A DNA stretch of 64,000 nucleotides from positions 709,001-773,000 of the forward strand of contig JARHVA010002682.1 of the NCBI GenBank assembly GCA_037957365.1. Direction: 5' to 3'. Below, piece by piece: positions 24,781 to 37,318 of this stretch. Position numbers and translations under genes: made by a program. Under the pieces are notes generated by a model. It saw only the letters and a list, made by a program, of their open reading frames with translations. It was not told the DNA's origin and ran no database searches. Each line of letters begins with the position of its first letter. The stretch's first letter is position 1. The stretch comes from Torreya grandis. Its lineage: Eukaryota > Streptophyta > Pinopsida > Cupressales > Taxaceae.

Positions 24781-25322
24781 ACTAATGTATCAACTGATTT
24801 TTCTAATTTTCCTACCAAGACTCCTATCATAATCATGAAACCTCTCATCATAAATCCTTACATATATGGATAATAATGAAACAACATAATGGTTGATAAC
24901 TCTTAAAAATTAATACAAGTAGTGTTTCTTTTCTTAATACCTTAGATATGATGCATATCATTTAATAAAGATCCTTTTATCTCAACCAAAAAAAGAGGTT
25001 TCATTAAGTGGCCCATATGTATTGGGTCTACATCATGTCTTCTTATATTTCATAAAGATCTTGTTTTGCGTAAGTACAATGTTATATTTTAAGACCATTG
25101 GTTAAGAAAAATTAGTTTAACAATGGATGAGTCACATTATCACATTATATTTTATTTCCAAGGTAAACTTATTACCATTTCTCAAGTTAAAACAATGCAT
25201 AATGAAGAAGACCATCGCATAAAGCATGCAATTACATCTCAGCAACTATATAACCATGTGCATGATAATGATATTAATGATGATATTTAAGAACCAAAAA
25301 CATCCAACAACCTAATTCCAAA
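24781..25322 (+). pseudogene. protease region of element C
   Basis: The plus strand reads IMVDNS, then a stop and a run of Ser/Thr/Leu residues at about 24888-24960, matching the family active-site pattern VDNGS-x-N. Further on, FQGKLITIS at about 25145-25185 fits the protease C-terminal part. Frame changes are frequent. The segment stops at 25327, where element D begins, and its acidic continuation is at 33444-33600. Confidence 0.6.
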
Positions 25323-25327
25323 GTATG
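25323..25327 (+). repeat. target-site duplication of element D, left (GTATG)
   Basis: The five bases GTATG lie directly before the TGTAAAC start of the left LTR and recur directly after the right LTR at 33439-33443. This is the hallmark of LTR-element insertion. Confidence 0.85.
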
Positions 25328-26615
25328 TGTAAACATTCATATTTCATATTACTCACTTGACAATGTTAGTTTTGACTAAGCCTTAGCATACATGACTTGT
25401 GTATACACAATTGACTCATGCTTACTCTCTTTTCTAACCATTCACTTACTTATGGGCCTAGCCTACCCAAATTATCATTATTTATATACAATATTTCCAT
25501 AGTATTTTCTTAAATAGATTATTATATTACATATATTGTCTCATTATCTCATATCATTGTTTTCTATTTCCTGGACACTTTCGGCCATAGTTAGATGGAT
25601 TTATAGACCATATTCATTTGCCTTGTCTAGACTCATTTGCATGCCATTTAATGGCTTATTTTCCCAAATTTAGATCCTTTATTTTAGTCAGCCTATATGT
25701 TTTGTATGTTAGTTTGGAGGGAAATTACCCAAATAATAATATATATAAGCATATCAAGTCTAAGCCTATTCATATTTGGTATTGATCTAGCAAACATCTA
25801 TATTTACATTAGCACACTAAGGAATACATCCACACATCCTTGAGGCACTGCCATAAATCATCTATATCTTAAAATCCCTCAAAGGAAAAACTCCAAAATA
25901 ATTTTTAATATCATTACAAGTTAAAAATCATAGGTTTAAGTGTTAAAATCCATACATAATATTTCACTACATGCTAGTATTACACTAATTAAGCACAAAT
26001 AGTTAGGTGGGAAAACTACACATGGTTTGAGCCCTTTTTAAAGTAAAAGAGCATAGTATCATTAGCCACTCGATAGGGTTTGGTTGAGGTTATCTCAACC
26101 CATCCTTTCTAAACCATTTTTACAGGGAAGGGAAGTATCAAAAGTGGAGTTAGGGTTTTGAGGTGAAGGAATATGCATATGAACTTGCACATAGTCCTAA
26201 CCTTTGATATTACACATAATACCTATCTAAAAGTAGGCACAATGATATGTGGTAGAGTATTTTAGTACATCTTATAGGGAAAAATCTAATAAAGACTAGA
26301 CATATCTAGTATCCATAGGCATCTAGGCATTATTGAATTTGTCCCAACATGCGTAGGTAGTCAATTTCTAAATTTGAGTGATCACGACCCATTCTATATC
26401 ACCGATCATGATTGTACAATATCATATATCAAAACATAAATGAAACAAGCTAAGTACCCTATATTCTACGTCACTTCCATAAAGAGTAATTATAATAAAC
26501 CAGTTATACTTTACTAGTTACATTCAAATTTTATTAAATTAGACAGATTATATAATCTGAATTAGTCTCAAGTTTTACCTTATTTAGACCACTAAATCCA
26601 AAATAAGATAAAACA
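25328..26615 (+). repeat. left LTR of element D
   Basis: It starts TGTAAACATTC and ends AAACA. It aligns end to end with 32152-33438. Shared blocks include cttgtgtatacacaa (about 25400 and 32220), ctaaccattcact, and ccatcctt. The equal lengths of the two copies and the flanking duplication fix both ends. Confidence 0.85.
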
Positions 26616-27235
26616 TATTTTTGATCTCATTCTTTGTCTTGAGCATCATAAAACCCTAGGTTCATTTAGGGTTTCATTATTTTACCCTACAGTTTCATAT
26701 TTTTGTATCTACATCTAATTTTTAGATCTAATTTATCATTTCCCATCATTGTGATATTTGTATCATGGGGTTTAAATCCTTAAAATTTCAGTTATCTTTG
26801 TTATTCATTTGAGCATATCATCCCCTAGGTTTTCCCTCAGGGTTTCATTCTACCTTCTTAGGGTTTCAAATTTCCATCTTAGGTTTTCTAAATCTATTTT
26901 TATTTTTATTTCCCCTAATTCACATAATTACACATCATCATAATGAAATAAATAATTAATGTGGATGGTAGATTTGATGATGTCGATCGACAATAATTAA
27001 CTCAATATCTTCATAAGAATTCACACTTTCTTAATGCATTATCACATGTAAGTAGAGATGAAATGAAAATTAATACTAAAGTTTTAAATCGTAATGTGAT
27101 AATTTCATTGATTATAATATACCTTTTAAAGTTAGTGATTGTATAATAGGTGTTTAGACCACTACTATTATTGTGACTATCCTTATGTCTACACTTATGG
27201 TTACACATGTAATTCCCACCCATGGTGTGGGGAAA
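26616..27235 (+). other. leader of element D
   Basis: Untranslated region downstream of the left LTR. It is rich in ccctagg, agggttt and taggtttt motifs, the same style as in the leader of element C. No convincing primer binding site is seen directly after the LTR (tatttttgatctc). Confidence 0.4.
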
Positions 27236-28125
27236 ACACATGGTTTACCTTATATTACTATGAATCTCCCTACACAACATACTTTTGTATCTTCTAAGGC
27301 TATTTCTCATGTCACACCATCTACTACTACATAATTTTATGTGCATCATGTTCATATCCTTATGCAAATAGTTCTTGATCTTCAAACTAAGGTTACACAA
27401 TTGGATCAAGTCTATTCTAAAGTGGGACGTGCCATTCATTCTTACTCATTATGACATAATCATTTTGACTTTAAGGTCTCAACTTATCCCTTATCTACAT
27501 GATTTGTGTCACCTAAGTTTACATTAAATGATGGCAAAAGTAATCCATAACAACACTTTTGAGCCTTTCACACAACATGTTTGGAATATGTGTCCAATGA
27601 TAAGTTATTGACTAAGTTGTTTCTATGAAATACTAAAGACTATGCCTTATGATGGTTCTATGATATATTTTTCTAATCAAACCATACCTTTAATCCTTTG
27701 GCAAATCAATTCTTAGCACACTTTTCAATCAACATCAATGAGAATATGTCATACGCTTAGATTGTAAAACTAAATCAAGAACCCAATGAACCACTCAATG
27801 GTTACATGCTCCATTAAAAGACTATGATTTCTAATGTGATAAATTAGATGGTTGAAAATGAGTTTTTAGATAGATTCAAGCAAAACTTATTTTCCCCACT
27901 ACATGAGTTCATTATGTTCAAATGCTTTGAATCTTTTGATAACTTGTGCCATACAATCAAGGACTGTAAAATTAAGCTCATTGTTATTTATAAGCTAAAT
28001 TATGGGTATAACCCTCCAAATACTTATGGTCCAAAGTTTTATAGAAAACCTAGTTTCAAATCTAAAGTGAAAGATTCTAATAATGACGTAAAAAACACAG
28101 TTAATAGTGATATACCCTACTAAAT
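27236..28125 (+). pseudogene. gag of element D
   Basis: The plus strand shows Gag landmarks in order over several frames. These are LDLQTKV and QLDQVYSKVGR in the N-terminal part (about 27370-27430), then KFTLNDGKSNP, QFLAHFSININENM, then EPNEPLNGYM. The open stretch at 27848-28123 begins MVENEFLDRFKQNLFSPLHEF and includes FKCFESFDNLCHTIKDCKIK. Stops and frameshifts break it. Confidence 0.75.
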
Positions 28126-28225
28126 GACTTATTTTATCAGCACATCAAAGGAGGTAATTTTCACAATTATTTGAATCTCCTCATAATATACTATAAATTT
28201 TAATTGAGTGAAATTTCATATCTCT

Positions 28226-29085
28226 CCCTCCCTAAAAATAGGTTGATATGAATAGGGCACAATCCAAGGGATTTAAAAATAATGTATATTGTCATTATCA
28301 TAGATGTGTAGGATAGTTAACTATTAGATGCATCAATTTATGAGATAGGCTACAAGCTTTGGTGTATGACAAAATTCTTGGGATTAATTCATATAAAAAA
28401 ATTTCAAGAACATAACCTAATGGGAATGTGAAATTGAAAATATTTTCATATCCCTTTCCTAATCATGTAACACAAGAGACAAACACTAAGCTAGAGGTGC
28501 ATATGACTTACAATGCACATCATCCTCTTACATTTTATGCTTATAGGACTAAATAAGAGCATCCATTGGATGGTTTTATTGGTACACTTGAGAGTATACA
28601 AGTACACAAACCTGCTATCACATTCAATGACACTAATATTTTTTATGATGATTATATATACTTACCATTATTTGTGTGCACTTACATTGATTTTAAACCT
28701 ATACGTGGTGTCATGGTAGAAAATGATTCAAGTGAAAATGTTTGCACCATGGCACTCCTTATTATTCTTTGATATACATAGAATGACTTTATGGATACAA
28801 CAAATATAATTGAATGATTTGAAAGAAATAGACAAAACCCTTTAAAGAGCATTATACTACCACTTAAGGTAAACCTTGTAGTACTTACTAATTTATCTTA
28901 GTTTTAACTATCATATGAGACTTAGAAATGTTGTTAGGATGTCCTTGGATACATAATCTCTAAGCATTATTGTCTTCAGTATACCAATGCACAAATTATA
29001 TAAATAATAATAGAGTGGTTACAATTCCAAGTATACCATATGAGTGTCATGTTCAACCATAGATTTCCTCATAAGGATACACCAC
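28226..29085 (+). pseudogene. zinc knuckle and aspartic protease of element D
   Basis: A knuckle reading VYCHYHRCVG, then a stop, then TIRC lies near 28285-28335. About 350 bases later the protease starts: PLFVCTYIDFKPIRG, then MVENDSSENVCTMALL, where the family has a DNGSS-type active site, so the catalytic part is changed. The protease end is marked by LLLGCPW-like and YQCTNYINNNRVV residues at about 28930-29015. No RT follows. Confidence 0.75.
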
Positions 29086-30533
29086 AACCCATTATAAAAC
29101 ATGTATAAGTTCATTATATGCAATTAGTTTAGATAAAAGTAATTGATTTCCCTAGAATATCAATACTTCAACACCCATTATGTCAAAGGTATATCACAGT
29201 TCGATAGCCATTACCTACTCAGCCATGTCCTAAGTTAGTTATACAAACTACTCCATGCATTCCACAGTGAATACATGCAATTCTCATAATGTATTAAAAT
29301 CCACAAAATACTATGTTTACTAGAGTTACATATCATACATAAAATCATAGGGTTTATGATGACCATGAAGGATATGTTACAACATAAAATCACTTCTTAG
29401 ATTCTGATACAGATACATGTGTTATTTCATGCCCTTTGTGGGTAACATTTACCATGATTAACTTATAAACTACATCAAAGCATCCCCTTGATGTTAACAT
29501 TGGTTAGAATAATTCATAATCAAACTCAAAAAAATTATAAAACATTCAAAAAATTAAAAACCAATAAATGTGAATTACATGTGTTATTAGTTTACATGAT
29601 TTATCACATACATGTTATATTGTATATCTAATTTCTATATACATATGCACTTCATGGTATACTTGAGTGAGATGCAAAACATACATGTTATATATGACAT
29701 GGACTATCAGATGCAAGACATTCCTATAACCAAAGGTTATCTTTCTCAAATTTTTCTTATCCTAGGGGCATTTTGATAATTTACATAGGTTACATATTTA
29801 TATGACCATTCCATTGATCATATTCAATTATTTATGTTGATTATACATAAATTTATCTTGCACGTTCTACTTAGAGTGCTATGTTATGGATATTATATTT
29901 TCCTATGTGCGATGATGACATACATTAATTGTGTAAATTAGTCTTACTTGTTCAATGCATGATTTTTGTTGCTACATGTTACATGGTGTGATCAAGTGTA
30001 TATTACATTGTGTAATGCTCTTTCTCTATTTGAATCCAACTCTTCATGAAAATGGGCATATTACATTTTGTGACTCCTTTTATGTTGACTCTTTATTTGT
30101 GGCTATATGTGATAATGGGTGTTCATTGTGAGACTCCTTTTGTGTTTGAATCTTTCTCTACTTAACACTTACTCTATGTGACATTGTGTGTTATCAGGCA
30201 TGTTTTTATGATTTTTGTGCATGTCATGGCCATGACATTGTTTATGACCTTGTTTTCTATGTGTAGATACATCTAAGATTCTTTCTTGATCTTGTGATGA
30301 TGTGATCCATATCATTCATTCTTCTACATGTGTACGATGGCATGATATATATCATGTATCTTCTATATAATTATTACTAATGTTTCTATGATCATTACTG
30401 ATGATTATTCATTGTGTGCCTCATTACTATATCCACTTGACATGACAATTGTATGTCTTATAATACATTTTTCTTATATGCTCAAATGATCTAAACTCAC
30501 TATGATGACATAATCTAATCATGTTAGCACATG

Positions 30534-30590
<57 letters not shown>

Positions 30591-30875
30591 TTTTGATATG
30601 AGTAATTTACATACTACATTCCTTACCTCAAAATGGGAGAATATACAGATTTTGGGCACATATTATTTCATTTCATCATAGGTTTGCATAGATTATTATA
30701 AGTGTACATAGATTATTGCATGATTGACTCAGCTTATGACATTTTAACATAGATTGGGGGCATATGTGGGGCATGTGTCACATATTCTATAAGATTATTT
30801 TGATAAATAATATATTATATGATATTAATACATATATTGCATTACTTATATTACACAAGTTATCATATTTGGGGC
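29086..30875 (+). other. noncoding 3' spacer of element D, part 1
   Basis: AT-rich DNA with no coding similarity. A block around 29540-29730 (ttacatgtg, catggtatacttgagtgag) resembles two blocks in the equivalent spacer of element C (about 34240-34430 and 34780-35000). The two elements therefore share a spacer type even though their LTRs differ. Confidence 0.5.
30539..30588 (+). repeat. AT dinucleotide microsatellite
   Basis: An uninterrupted run of about 25 AT units lies in the spacer of element D. Confidence 0.95.
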
Positions 30876-30891
30876 ATGTGTGTGGCATATG
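30876..30891 (+). repeat. target-site duplication, left (16 bp)
   Basis: The string atgtgtgtggcatatg is repeated exactly at 31472-31487 on the other side of the 580-base insert. Confidence 0.9.
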
Positions 30892-31471
30892 TTTTTATTA
30901 GTATAAGGTGGCAAACCAAGGGCTGAACCCTAAAAAATAACAAAGAAACCATGAAGGCAAATAGAACTAACTATGCCTTTCGATAGGAATGTCACATTCA
31001 GTAAACCAATAGACACCGCAAAACCAAAAAGACACTAGAATAGGAATAAATGAGAGGCAGAGTATCAAGAAAAATAAGAAATAAGGAGGCCAGATCTCTC
31101 CTTACTTAAACATAGATTTAATGAGTTCATCCAATTTCTCAGTGTTCTCCGCATTGACAGCTAAAGCAGTAGCGCCCAAGTCCTGCAGCATGGACATGTT
31201 AAGAGAATAGATTTTTGAAGCTTTGTAGAAAAGTTTTGCTCTAGTTTCAAAATGTGACCCTTCATAATAGCAATTTCAGCTCTCAATCTAGTCTCAGTTT
31301 TGATATCCTCATCAGCTTATTCCACATACATCTTTCCCTCTTTGTCATCATTTTCCACAAAGTCAGCAGCATCCTCTGTAATATCCTCTAATTTTCTTAT
31401 CTCCTGCTTACCTTCAGTATCCTCAAAATTTTCTTGAACATCCAAATCCTTGGTCTCATCATCCTGATAAT
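30892..31471 (-). mobile_element. short retroposed insert with coding 3' end, in element D
   Basis: The insert is flanked by exact 16-base target duplications, a length typical of LINE-mediated target-primed insertion. Read on the minus strand it begins within a coding part and ends in an AATAAAAA-like terminus next to the target copy. The protein part is acidic (EDTEGKQEIRKLEDITEDAA), then helical (ETRLRAEIAIMKGHILKLEQ). After one frameshift near 31245 it ends NAENTEKLDELIKSMFK before a TAA at 31102-31104. About 210 bases of apparent 3' untranslated region follow. I do not recognise the protein. It is either the 5'-truncated 3' end of a retroposon or a processed pseudogene. Confidence 0.75.
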
Positions 31472-31487
31472 ATGTGTGTGGCATATG
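31472..31487 (+). repeat. target-site duplication, right (16 bp)
   Basis: Exact copy of 30876-30891. Identity without mismatch suggests a rather recent insertion compared with the surrounding elements. Confidence 0.9.
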
Positions 31488-32151
31488 TTGACAGTACATA
31501 GATAATATGATATTTTGGCACAAGTTGTATGACTCAAATTATAAAGTCATCAGAATAGGGGAATATGTGAGTAATTATATGGGTTGTTTACTTAGATTAT
31601 TTACTCATGTTTCAACCAACTATAATCAAGCATTACTCAGGAATAATTATTAAATTATCTACATTAAATGATTTAAAAACTTACTTTGACACTAAGATAC
31701 TCAAGTTTATTAGAACCTATTATGGGTAAATTTCTCAAAAAATATAATGAGTAGTGTGGTTGAGGTTTTACATGACTTAACTTCTAAGAACTTATCCATC
31801 TCTAATTATGGTTAGGGAATATTCAACTCAAATGATGGTTTAACATTATCATATCCATGGGGCATAATCACCCCATTCTCCACTAGCTCCAAAAGGAATC
31901 TTGGTTCGTATGCATATAGGTGTATTTGTTCCTTGTTATTTTATTTTAAAATATGTTAAATGTTTTAGTTAAACTTTTTTATCATAAGTGGGCACTAATT
32001 TATACATGATTCATTATAGGTTTTTCATGGAGAAATCTCAAAACTCAACATTTATTAGAATACACATACCATGGTTACACTTAGGTACCAAATTTATAAC
32101 TCTATAGTTTTACTCTAACACTTTTAATTACTATAATAAAATGGAGAAAAA
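31488..32151 (+). other. noncoding 3' spacer of element D, part 2
   Basis: This continues the D spacer up to the right LTR. No genes were seen. There is no strong purine run directly before the LTR (aaaatggagaaaaa at 32138-32151 is the best polypurine tract candidate). Confidence 0.5.
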
Positions 32152-33438
32152 TGTAGATACTCAAATTTGGTATTAGACACTTGAAATTTTCAATTTTGAT
32201 CAAGCCTTATTATACATTACTTGTGTATACACAACTGGATCTTGCTTGCTCTCTCTCCTAACCATTCACTCATTATGGACCTGGCCTTCCCAAATTATTT
32301 TTATTCATACACATGATTTACTTGTCTCTACCTAAACAACTTATTATCTTACACATTTTATCTCCTAATTCAATCGTTGTTTCATGTTTCCTGAACACTT
32401 CTAGCCAAAATCACATGAATTCAGTTACTAGAGTCATTTTCTTTTGCCAAACTCGTCCATGCACCCTTTAACCACTATTTTTCCTAAATTCAACTCCTTT
32501 TGGGTTGGCTCATACATTTCTCATGTCATTTCAAAAGTAAATTACCCAAAAAATTATTTATATAAGCATATTAAGCTTAAACATGTTCCTATCTAGCATT
32601 ATATAGCAAGATTTATATTTATATTAACACAATAAGGAATACATTTGCACATCCTTGAGACACTTTCCTAAATCATCAAAATCTAAAAACTTTTCAAAGG
32701 AATAACTCCAAACCAAGTTCAAATACCATTATAAGGTCAAAATCATAGTTTCTCAAGTGTTAAAATACACACACATGATTGCACTACATGTTAGTATTAC
32801 ACTAATTGAGTAGACACATAGTTGGGTGGTAAAACTACATTCTGTTTGAGCCCTCTTCAAAGTATGGGAATGTAGGCAGCACTTCACCACTTGATGGGGG
32901 ATGATTGAGGTCAACTCAACCCATCCTTTATATCCCCTTTTTATGATCAATTTAAGTGTTGAAAGTGTATATAGGGTTTTGAGGTGAATTAAGATGAATC
33001 TAAACCTACACACAGTCTTGTCTTTGATTTTACACAAAATACCTATCTATAGTTAGGCATAAATATCTATGGTGGAATAGTCTGACACATATCACATGTT
33101 CAAATATGGAAAAGTGTAGACATATATGGTTATCATAGGCACTGTATATTTTTGTAGACTCATCCCAACATGTACAAACAATCAATTTCTAGATCTGAGC
33201 AACCACATACCCCTTCCAAATCATTTTTGACAATTGTACATTATCATAAATCATAATAGAATTGAAAAAATCTAATCACCCTATCTTCTTGGTCACTTCC
33301 ATAAATAGTAATTACAATAAATAATTTATAGTCTACTCCTTATATTCAAATTCTCTCAATTTGTACATAGATTATACACTCTAAATTAGTCTGGAACTTT
33401 ACCTTGTTTAGACACTAAATCAAAAATAATATAAAATA
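32152..33438 (+). repeat. right LTR of element D
   Basis: It starts TGTAGATACTC and ends AAAATA, where the canonical CA has become TA. It aligns along its length with 25328-26615, and GTATG follows. Confidence 0.85.
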
Positions 33439-33443
33439 GTATG
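33439..33443 (+). repeat. target-site duplication of element D, right (GTATG)
   Basis: Matches 25323-25327 exactly. The reading frame of element C continues from the left flank into this side. Confidence 0.85.
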
Positions 33444-33600
33444 ATAGGGTTGATTACACATATCCCACTATGAATTAAGAAGATGATTTGAATGATATAT
33501 CACAACTAGCAAGTTTTGACTATGAATTTGATTATGATTATCATGTTGATGATAGTGATACATATGACATGGACACACCACCCAAAGCTTACATATGAAT
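33444..33600 (+). pseudogene. acidic post-protease segment of element C
   Basis: The plus strand encodes an Asp/Tyr-rich stretch: EDDLNDISQL, FDYEFDYDYHVDDSD, then MDTPP. It follows directly on the protease segment of C once element D is set aside, and lies in the same frame as the left flank. A similar Asp/Tyr-rich stretch is seen in element B (58903-59640). Its role is unknown. Confidence 0.55.
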
Positions 33601-34550
33601 TCCATGAAAAATATGCATCAAACCCTACGAATAACATTAAATCAACAATATCATTTCATATTTTTATTGTAACATAATAATAGAACATTTTATTTTATGA
33701 ACAATCTTATATAACTACATACAAAAATAAAATTACAATTAGATCTAGGGACATTGTGATGGCATTACTTTTTATATTTTTCATTGATTATTTTTCTACT
33801 TGATTAAGTGCTCATTTTTATTGTATTTTTGATATTACATCATTTCTTTCCACTTAGATTTTCCTACTACCTTTACCATTCTTCCTCCCATTTGTTTTTG
33901 AACATTTGTCTCATCTATTTTCACTTTGTGTGCATGCATTTTTTCTTAATGTGTTTTTAATTGAATAGTCACCACATGTCCTTAGAACCTTTATTGACCA
34001 AAATACATAGGGTATATATCTCTTCCTACATTTCCAAGATACACATCAAACATATGATTTGGCCTCATTGACATTTTATTATTATTTAAATCCACACTAT
34101 ATATGTGACTTTCACTACTATATTTATGGGCCCTTATGCCCTTGTCACATTATGATCACCATAATCTATACATACATGACTCATACAAGTCCTACTAAGG
34201 CTAAATATTCTACTACAAAATGACTAAAACATTAAAAAATACAAAAACCTAACACATTTCCTTATACACGATTACATACTTACCTATACTATAGGTTTTA
34301 TATCCATGCTTTACACATTCTTATCATGGTATTTATTATAGTGGATGTTATGTAGATATACAATGCCCATGATGTTGGACTTCTAGATGCTACATGTATA
34401 TTATTTTTCCTACACCCTAAGAGGGCATTCTCATTGGTGCCATGCCTTACCTTGAGAGAATCTCTATAAACTAGATTAACAATGTGATATTATTCCTTTC
34501 TATCCATTTATCATTGTGAGCAATTTGCATTGATTAAATATCTTCTAGTA

Positions 34551-34580
34551 CATATATAATATATATAATATATATATATC
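34551..34580 (+). repeat. AT-rich microsatellite
   Basis: An imperfect run of ata and ta units (catatataatatatataatatatatatatc). Confidence 0.8.
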
Positions 34581-36764
34581 TACATTACAATTATTACATG
34601 GGTTTCATTGACTATTCTCTCTAAATGCTTACTTACATGTGCATGTGTATCCTTGTTCATAGATGATTCTCTTATCATCATGTCTTGTGAGTTATGTCCA
34701 TTGCATGTTGTCTCACTAACTTGTGTGTTGTCACGAACTTGTATTCCTTCATTACAAACATCTAAAAAACACAAAAACATATTAAAAATATAAAAATAAA
34801 AAACATTCATAAAATGCAAAAATTCAAAAATTTATTAGCCTTTATCTTCATCATATGATATATAGCATACCCATTTCCTTATACTAGAGGTTTAACTATA
34901 TTCATTCTTTCCACACATGATTACCATGGTATACTTTGAGTGGGTGAGTGAAGGACATCTAATCTATATATGGTTATAGACACATTCATGCCTCGCCTAT
35001 GGGGACATTTCCATATAAGCATTTTTTACACAGTGACATCTCTCTAGGTTTTCCATTTCTATATCAAGCCACTTTACACATATTGTAAACACATATCTTG
35101 TTATCACTTAGATGCATTATATGTATCTTGAGTGTTGACATGGATACAAACGTTTTATTTTTGTATATTTATTGTTACATGGATGATTACACACTATATC
35201 ATACTCCTATGACTATGATTTAGACCTCATTATGTACCTAGCCTATCTAGGATGCCTTTGCATACATGATACATACCTTGCCTTGATAATTGAGAGAAAT
35301 ATCTTCATAGGTATATCCTCAATCCTATTATATACACCCTACACATTGGGAACATACATTGGGCCATATTATTTAACCCTCTCACCTTTGAGTTTATTAT
35401 CCATATCTTATTGGGTGGGGGGGAAATAACCTTTTCACATGTGACACCACATTGAAATTGAGCACCACATGATTATACATTGTATACATCTCTCTTAGGC
35501 CCATAAGGTAAATATTATATTATTATTATTTATACCACATTGATACTATTTACTTTTTAGAGCCATATTCCTTGTGTATACCTTGATTTAATACATTAGT
35601 GGGGGCCTTATGCCCTAAGCACAATCTACATTTTGGCATTTCATTTATTTTCACACTTACTATTCATAGGACCATATCTTACACATTGGTTTATGTGACC
35701 TATACATTGTTAATGAAACAACCACTTATGAGTTACTAACTAGACATATCCTAAAAATATAAGAACAACTTATTTATCACTTATGAGCTTCATTGACCAC
35801 ATTTTATATACATTTCCCTATGGGACCATCATACCCACTTGAGATTTATTGATTATATATAAATTTTCCTTTTTGGGTATTGTACCCACTCTATGTTCCT
35901 TATTAGTTATATCTATATATACATTTTCCTATGGGGGCATAGTACCCACATTTATCTCTCCATAAGCCTTATTGGCATATCCTACATATGTATTCCATTA
36001 CACCCTTGAGTCTTATGAACTTACATTGGTTATTCATATTGTATTCTTGCATACATCATGACACTTGACTGGTTTCACACCTGATACATTTATTACCATA
36101 TCTTACTACCCTAGAGAAGTAAAATATATTGGGAGCATGTTATTTTCACATGCACATCATCCTCACAAAAGGATAGGTTATGACTATTGAGCCTCACATG
36201 AGCATATCTATGTACCCTTTTGTGTTGAGTCTTGAATTACTATTATCTTCCACACACACTCTTACATGACATGCATGATTATCACCAGACTTATACACTA
36301 AGAGAAACCATAGGACATCATAGTTTTCCCTATCTCCCTATCATATTATAAAGAGCCATTATACCCTTATGTGTTTTGCCTTATACGATATTATCTTTTC
36401 TATAACAAATTATAATACTACATGAAATTTTATATACAAATTAGTTGTTACTAAGGCATGATTATATGTCAATTTATCTATATTATTTACATCTTTTCAT
36501 GTATCGTCCATGATAATTACATGTGTTTTATGCAAAATTTTCAATGGTACAAATGATTTACATGATTATTACATATGTTTTCTAGGATATTGATGTTTTG
36601 ACATTATTATTTTCCTAACATATGATGCAATTAACTTTTTATTTTGAGATGAGTGATTGAAAAAATAGGTTCATGTAACTCACCTCAAAAGGGATCATAT
36701 ACATATCAAAGTAGTTTCAGAGTACTTTCTACTAGAGTAAAAGTCGGACATGAGTAGTTTCTCA

Positions 36765-36860
36765 GTATCACCACTATAATGAAGGTTTTTATAGTATCAT
36801 CATAGTAGTGAAAGTTTTTCCAGTGTCACCATAATAAAAAAGATTTATCTACTTATATTA
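36765..36860 (+). repeat. three-unit short tandem repeat in C spacer
   Basis: Three units of about 30 bases follow the pattern cagtatcaccactataatgaaggttttt, with variants beginning near 36767, 36796 and 36826. Confidence 0.6.
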
Positions 36861-36872
36861 TGTTGAAGTGGA

Positions 36873-37020
36873 TTGGGCACTAGTAACTCTTATAGAAGTA
36901 TTGACTATGTTTCAACACTTGTAAAAAATTTAGTACCATGAGTAGTGGGCATCAGTAACTCCTAGATATGTGTTACCTATGTTTCAACACTTGAAAAAAA
37001 ATTAGTACCAAAATAAGTTT
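36873..37020 (+). repeat. two-unit tandem repeat, 74-bp period
   Basis: Two units begin gggcactagtaactc (36873) and gggcatcagtaactc (36947). Each contains atgtttcaacacttg and tagtacca. They lie a few hundred bases before the 3' LTR of element C. Confidence 0.7.
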
Positions 37021-37318
37021 ATTATGGCATTATGGGAAAATAAAAATAGGTGTATTCATTCATATGCTCCCTTTAAATTTTAAAATTTCAAAAAGCTAAT
37101 TTTTTTACAAATATTTACCATGAGTAATGACTATTTGTTGGCAATTGGCCATTATTGATAGGTACATTATTTTGTAATAGTACTATAGATGGACACATGG
37201 TAAAAATATTCATCTTCCTCTTCCTATGGTAAGTCAATATACGTGCCTAAAATTATGTATCATTTCACTTTGGCATACACATGCATCATCTCATATGCAC
37301 CTCAAAGTATGGGCATTA

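Larger units (their letters stand above)
25328..33438 (+). mobile_element. LTR retrotransposon D, gag-protease only, nested in C
   Basis: It is an 8.1 kb element with LTRs of 1288 and 1287 bases and a GTATG target duplication. Internal order is leader, gag, zinc knuckle and protease up to about 29080. About 3 kb of noncoding spacer follows up to the right LTR, interrupted by a small retroposed insert. No RT, RNase H or integrase is visible. The LTRs are clearly more diverged than those of element A, so D is older than A even though it is structurally complete. Confidence 0.85.
33601..37318 (+). other. noncoding 3' spacer of element C
   Basis: There are 3.7 kb without recognisable coding content. 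It repeats a block of about 200 bases at 34240-34430 and 34780-35000, and a loose motif of the form ctatgggggcatagtaccca near 34130, 35816, 35869, 35930 and 36340. Two short tandem arrays near its end are listed separately. RT or integrase would be expected here in an autonomous element, and I see no trace of either. Confidence 0.5.
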
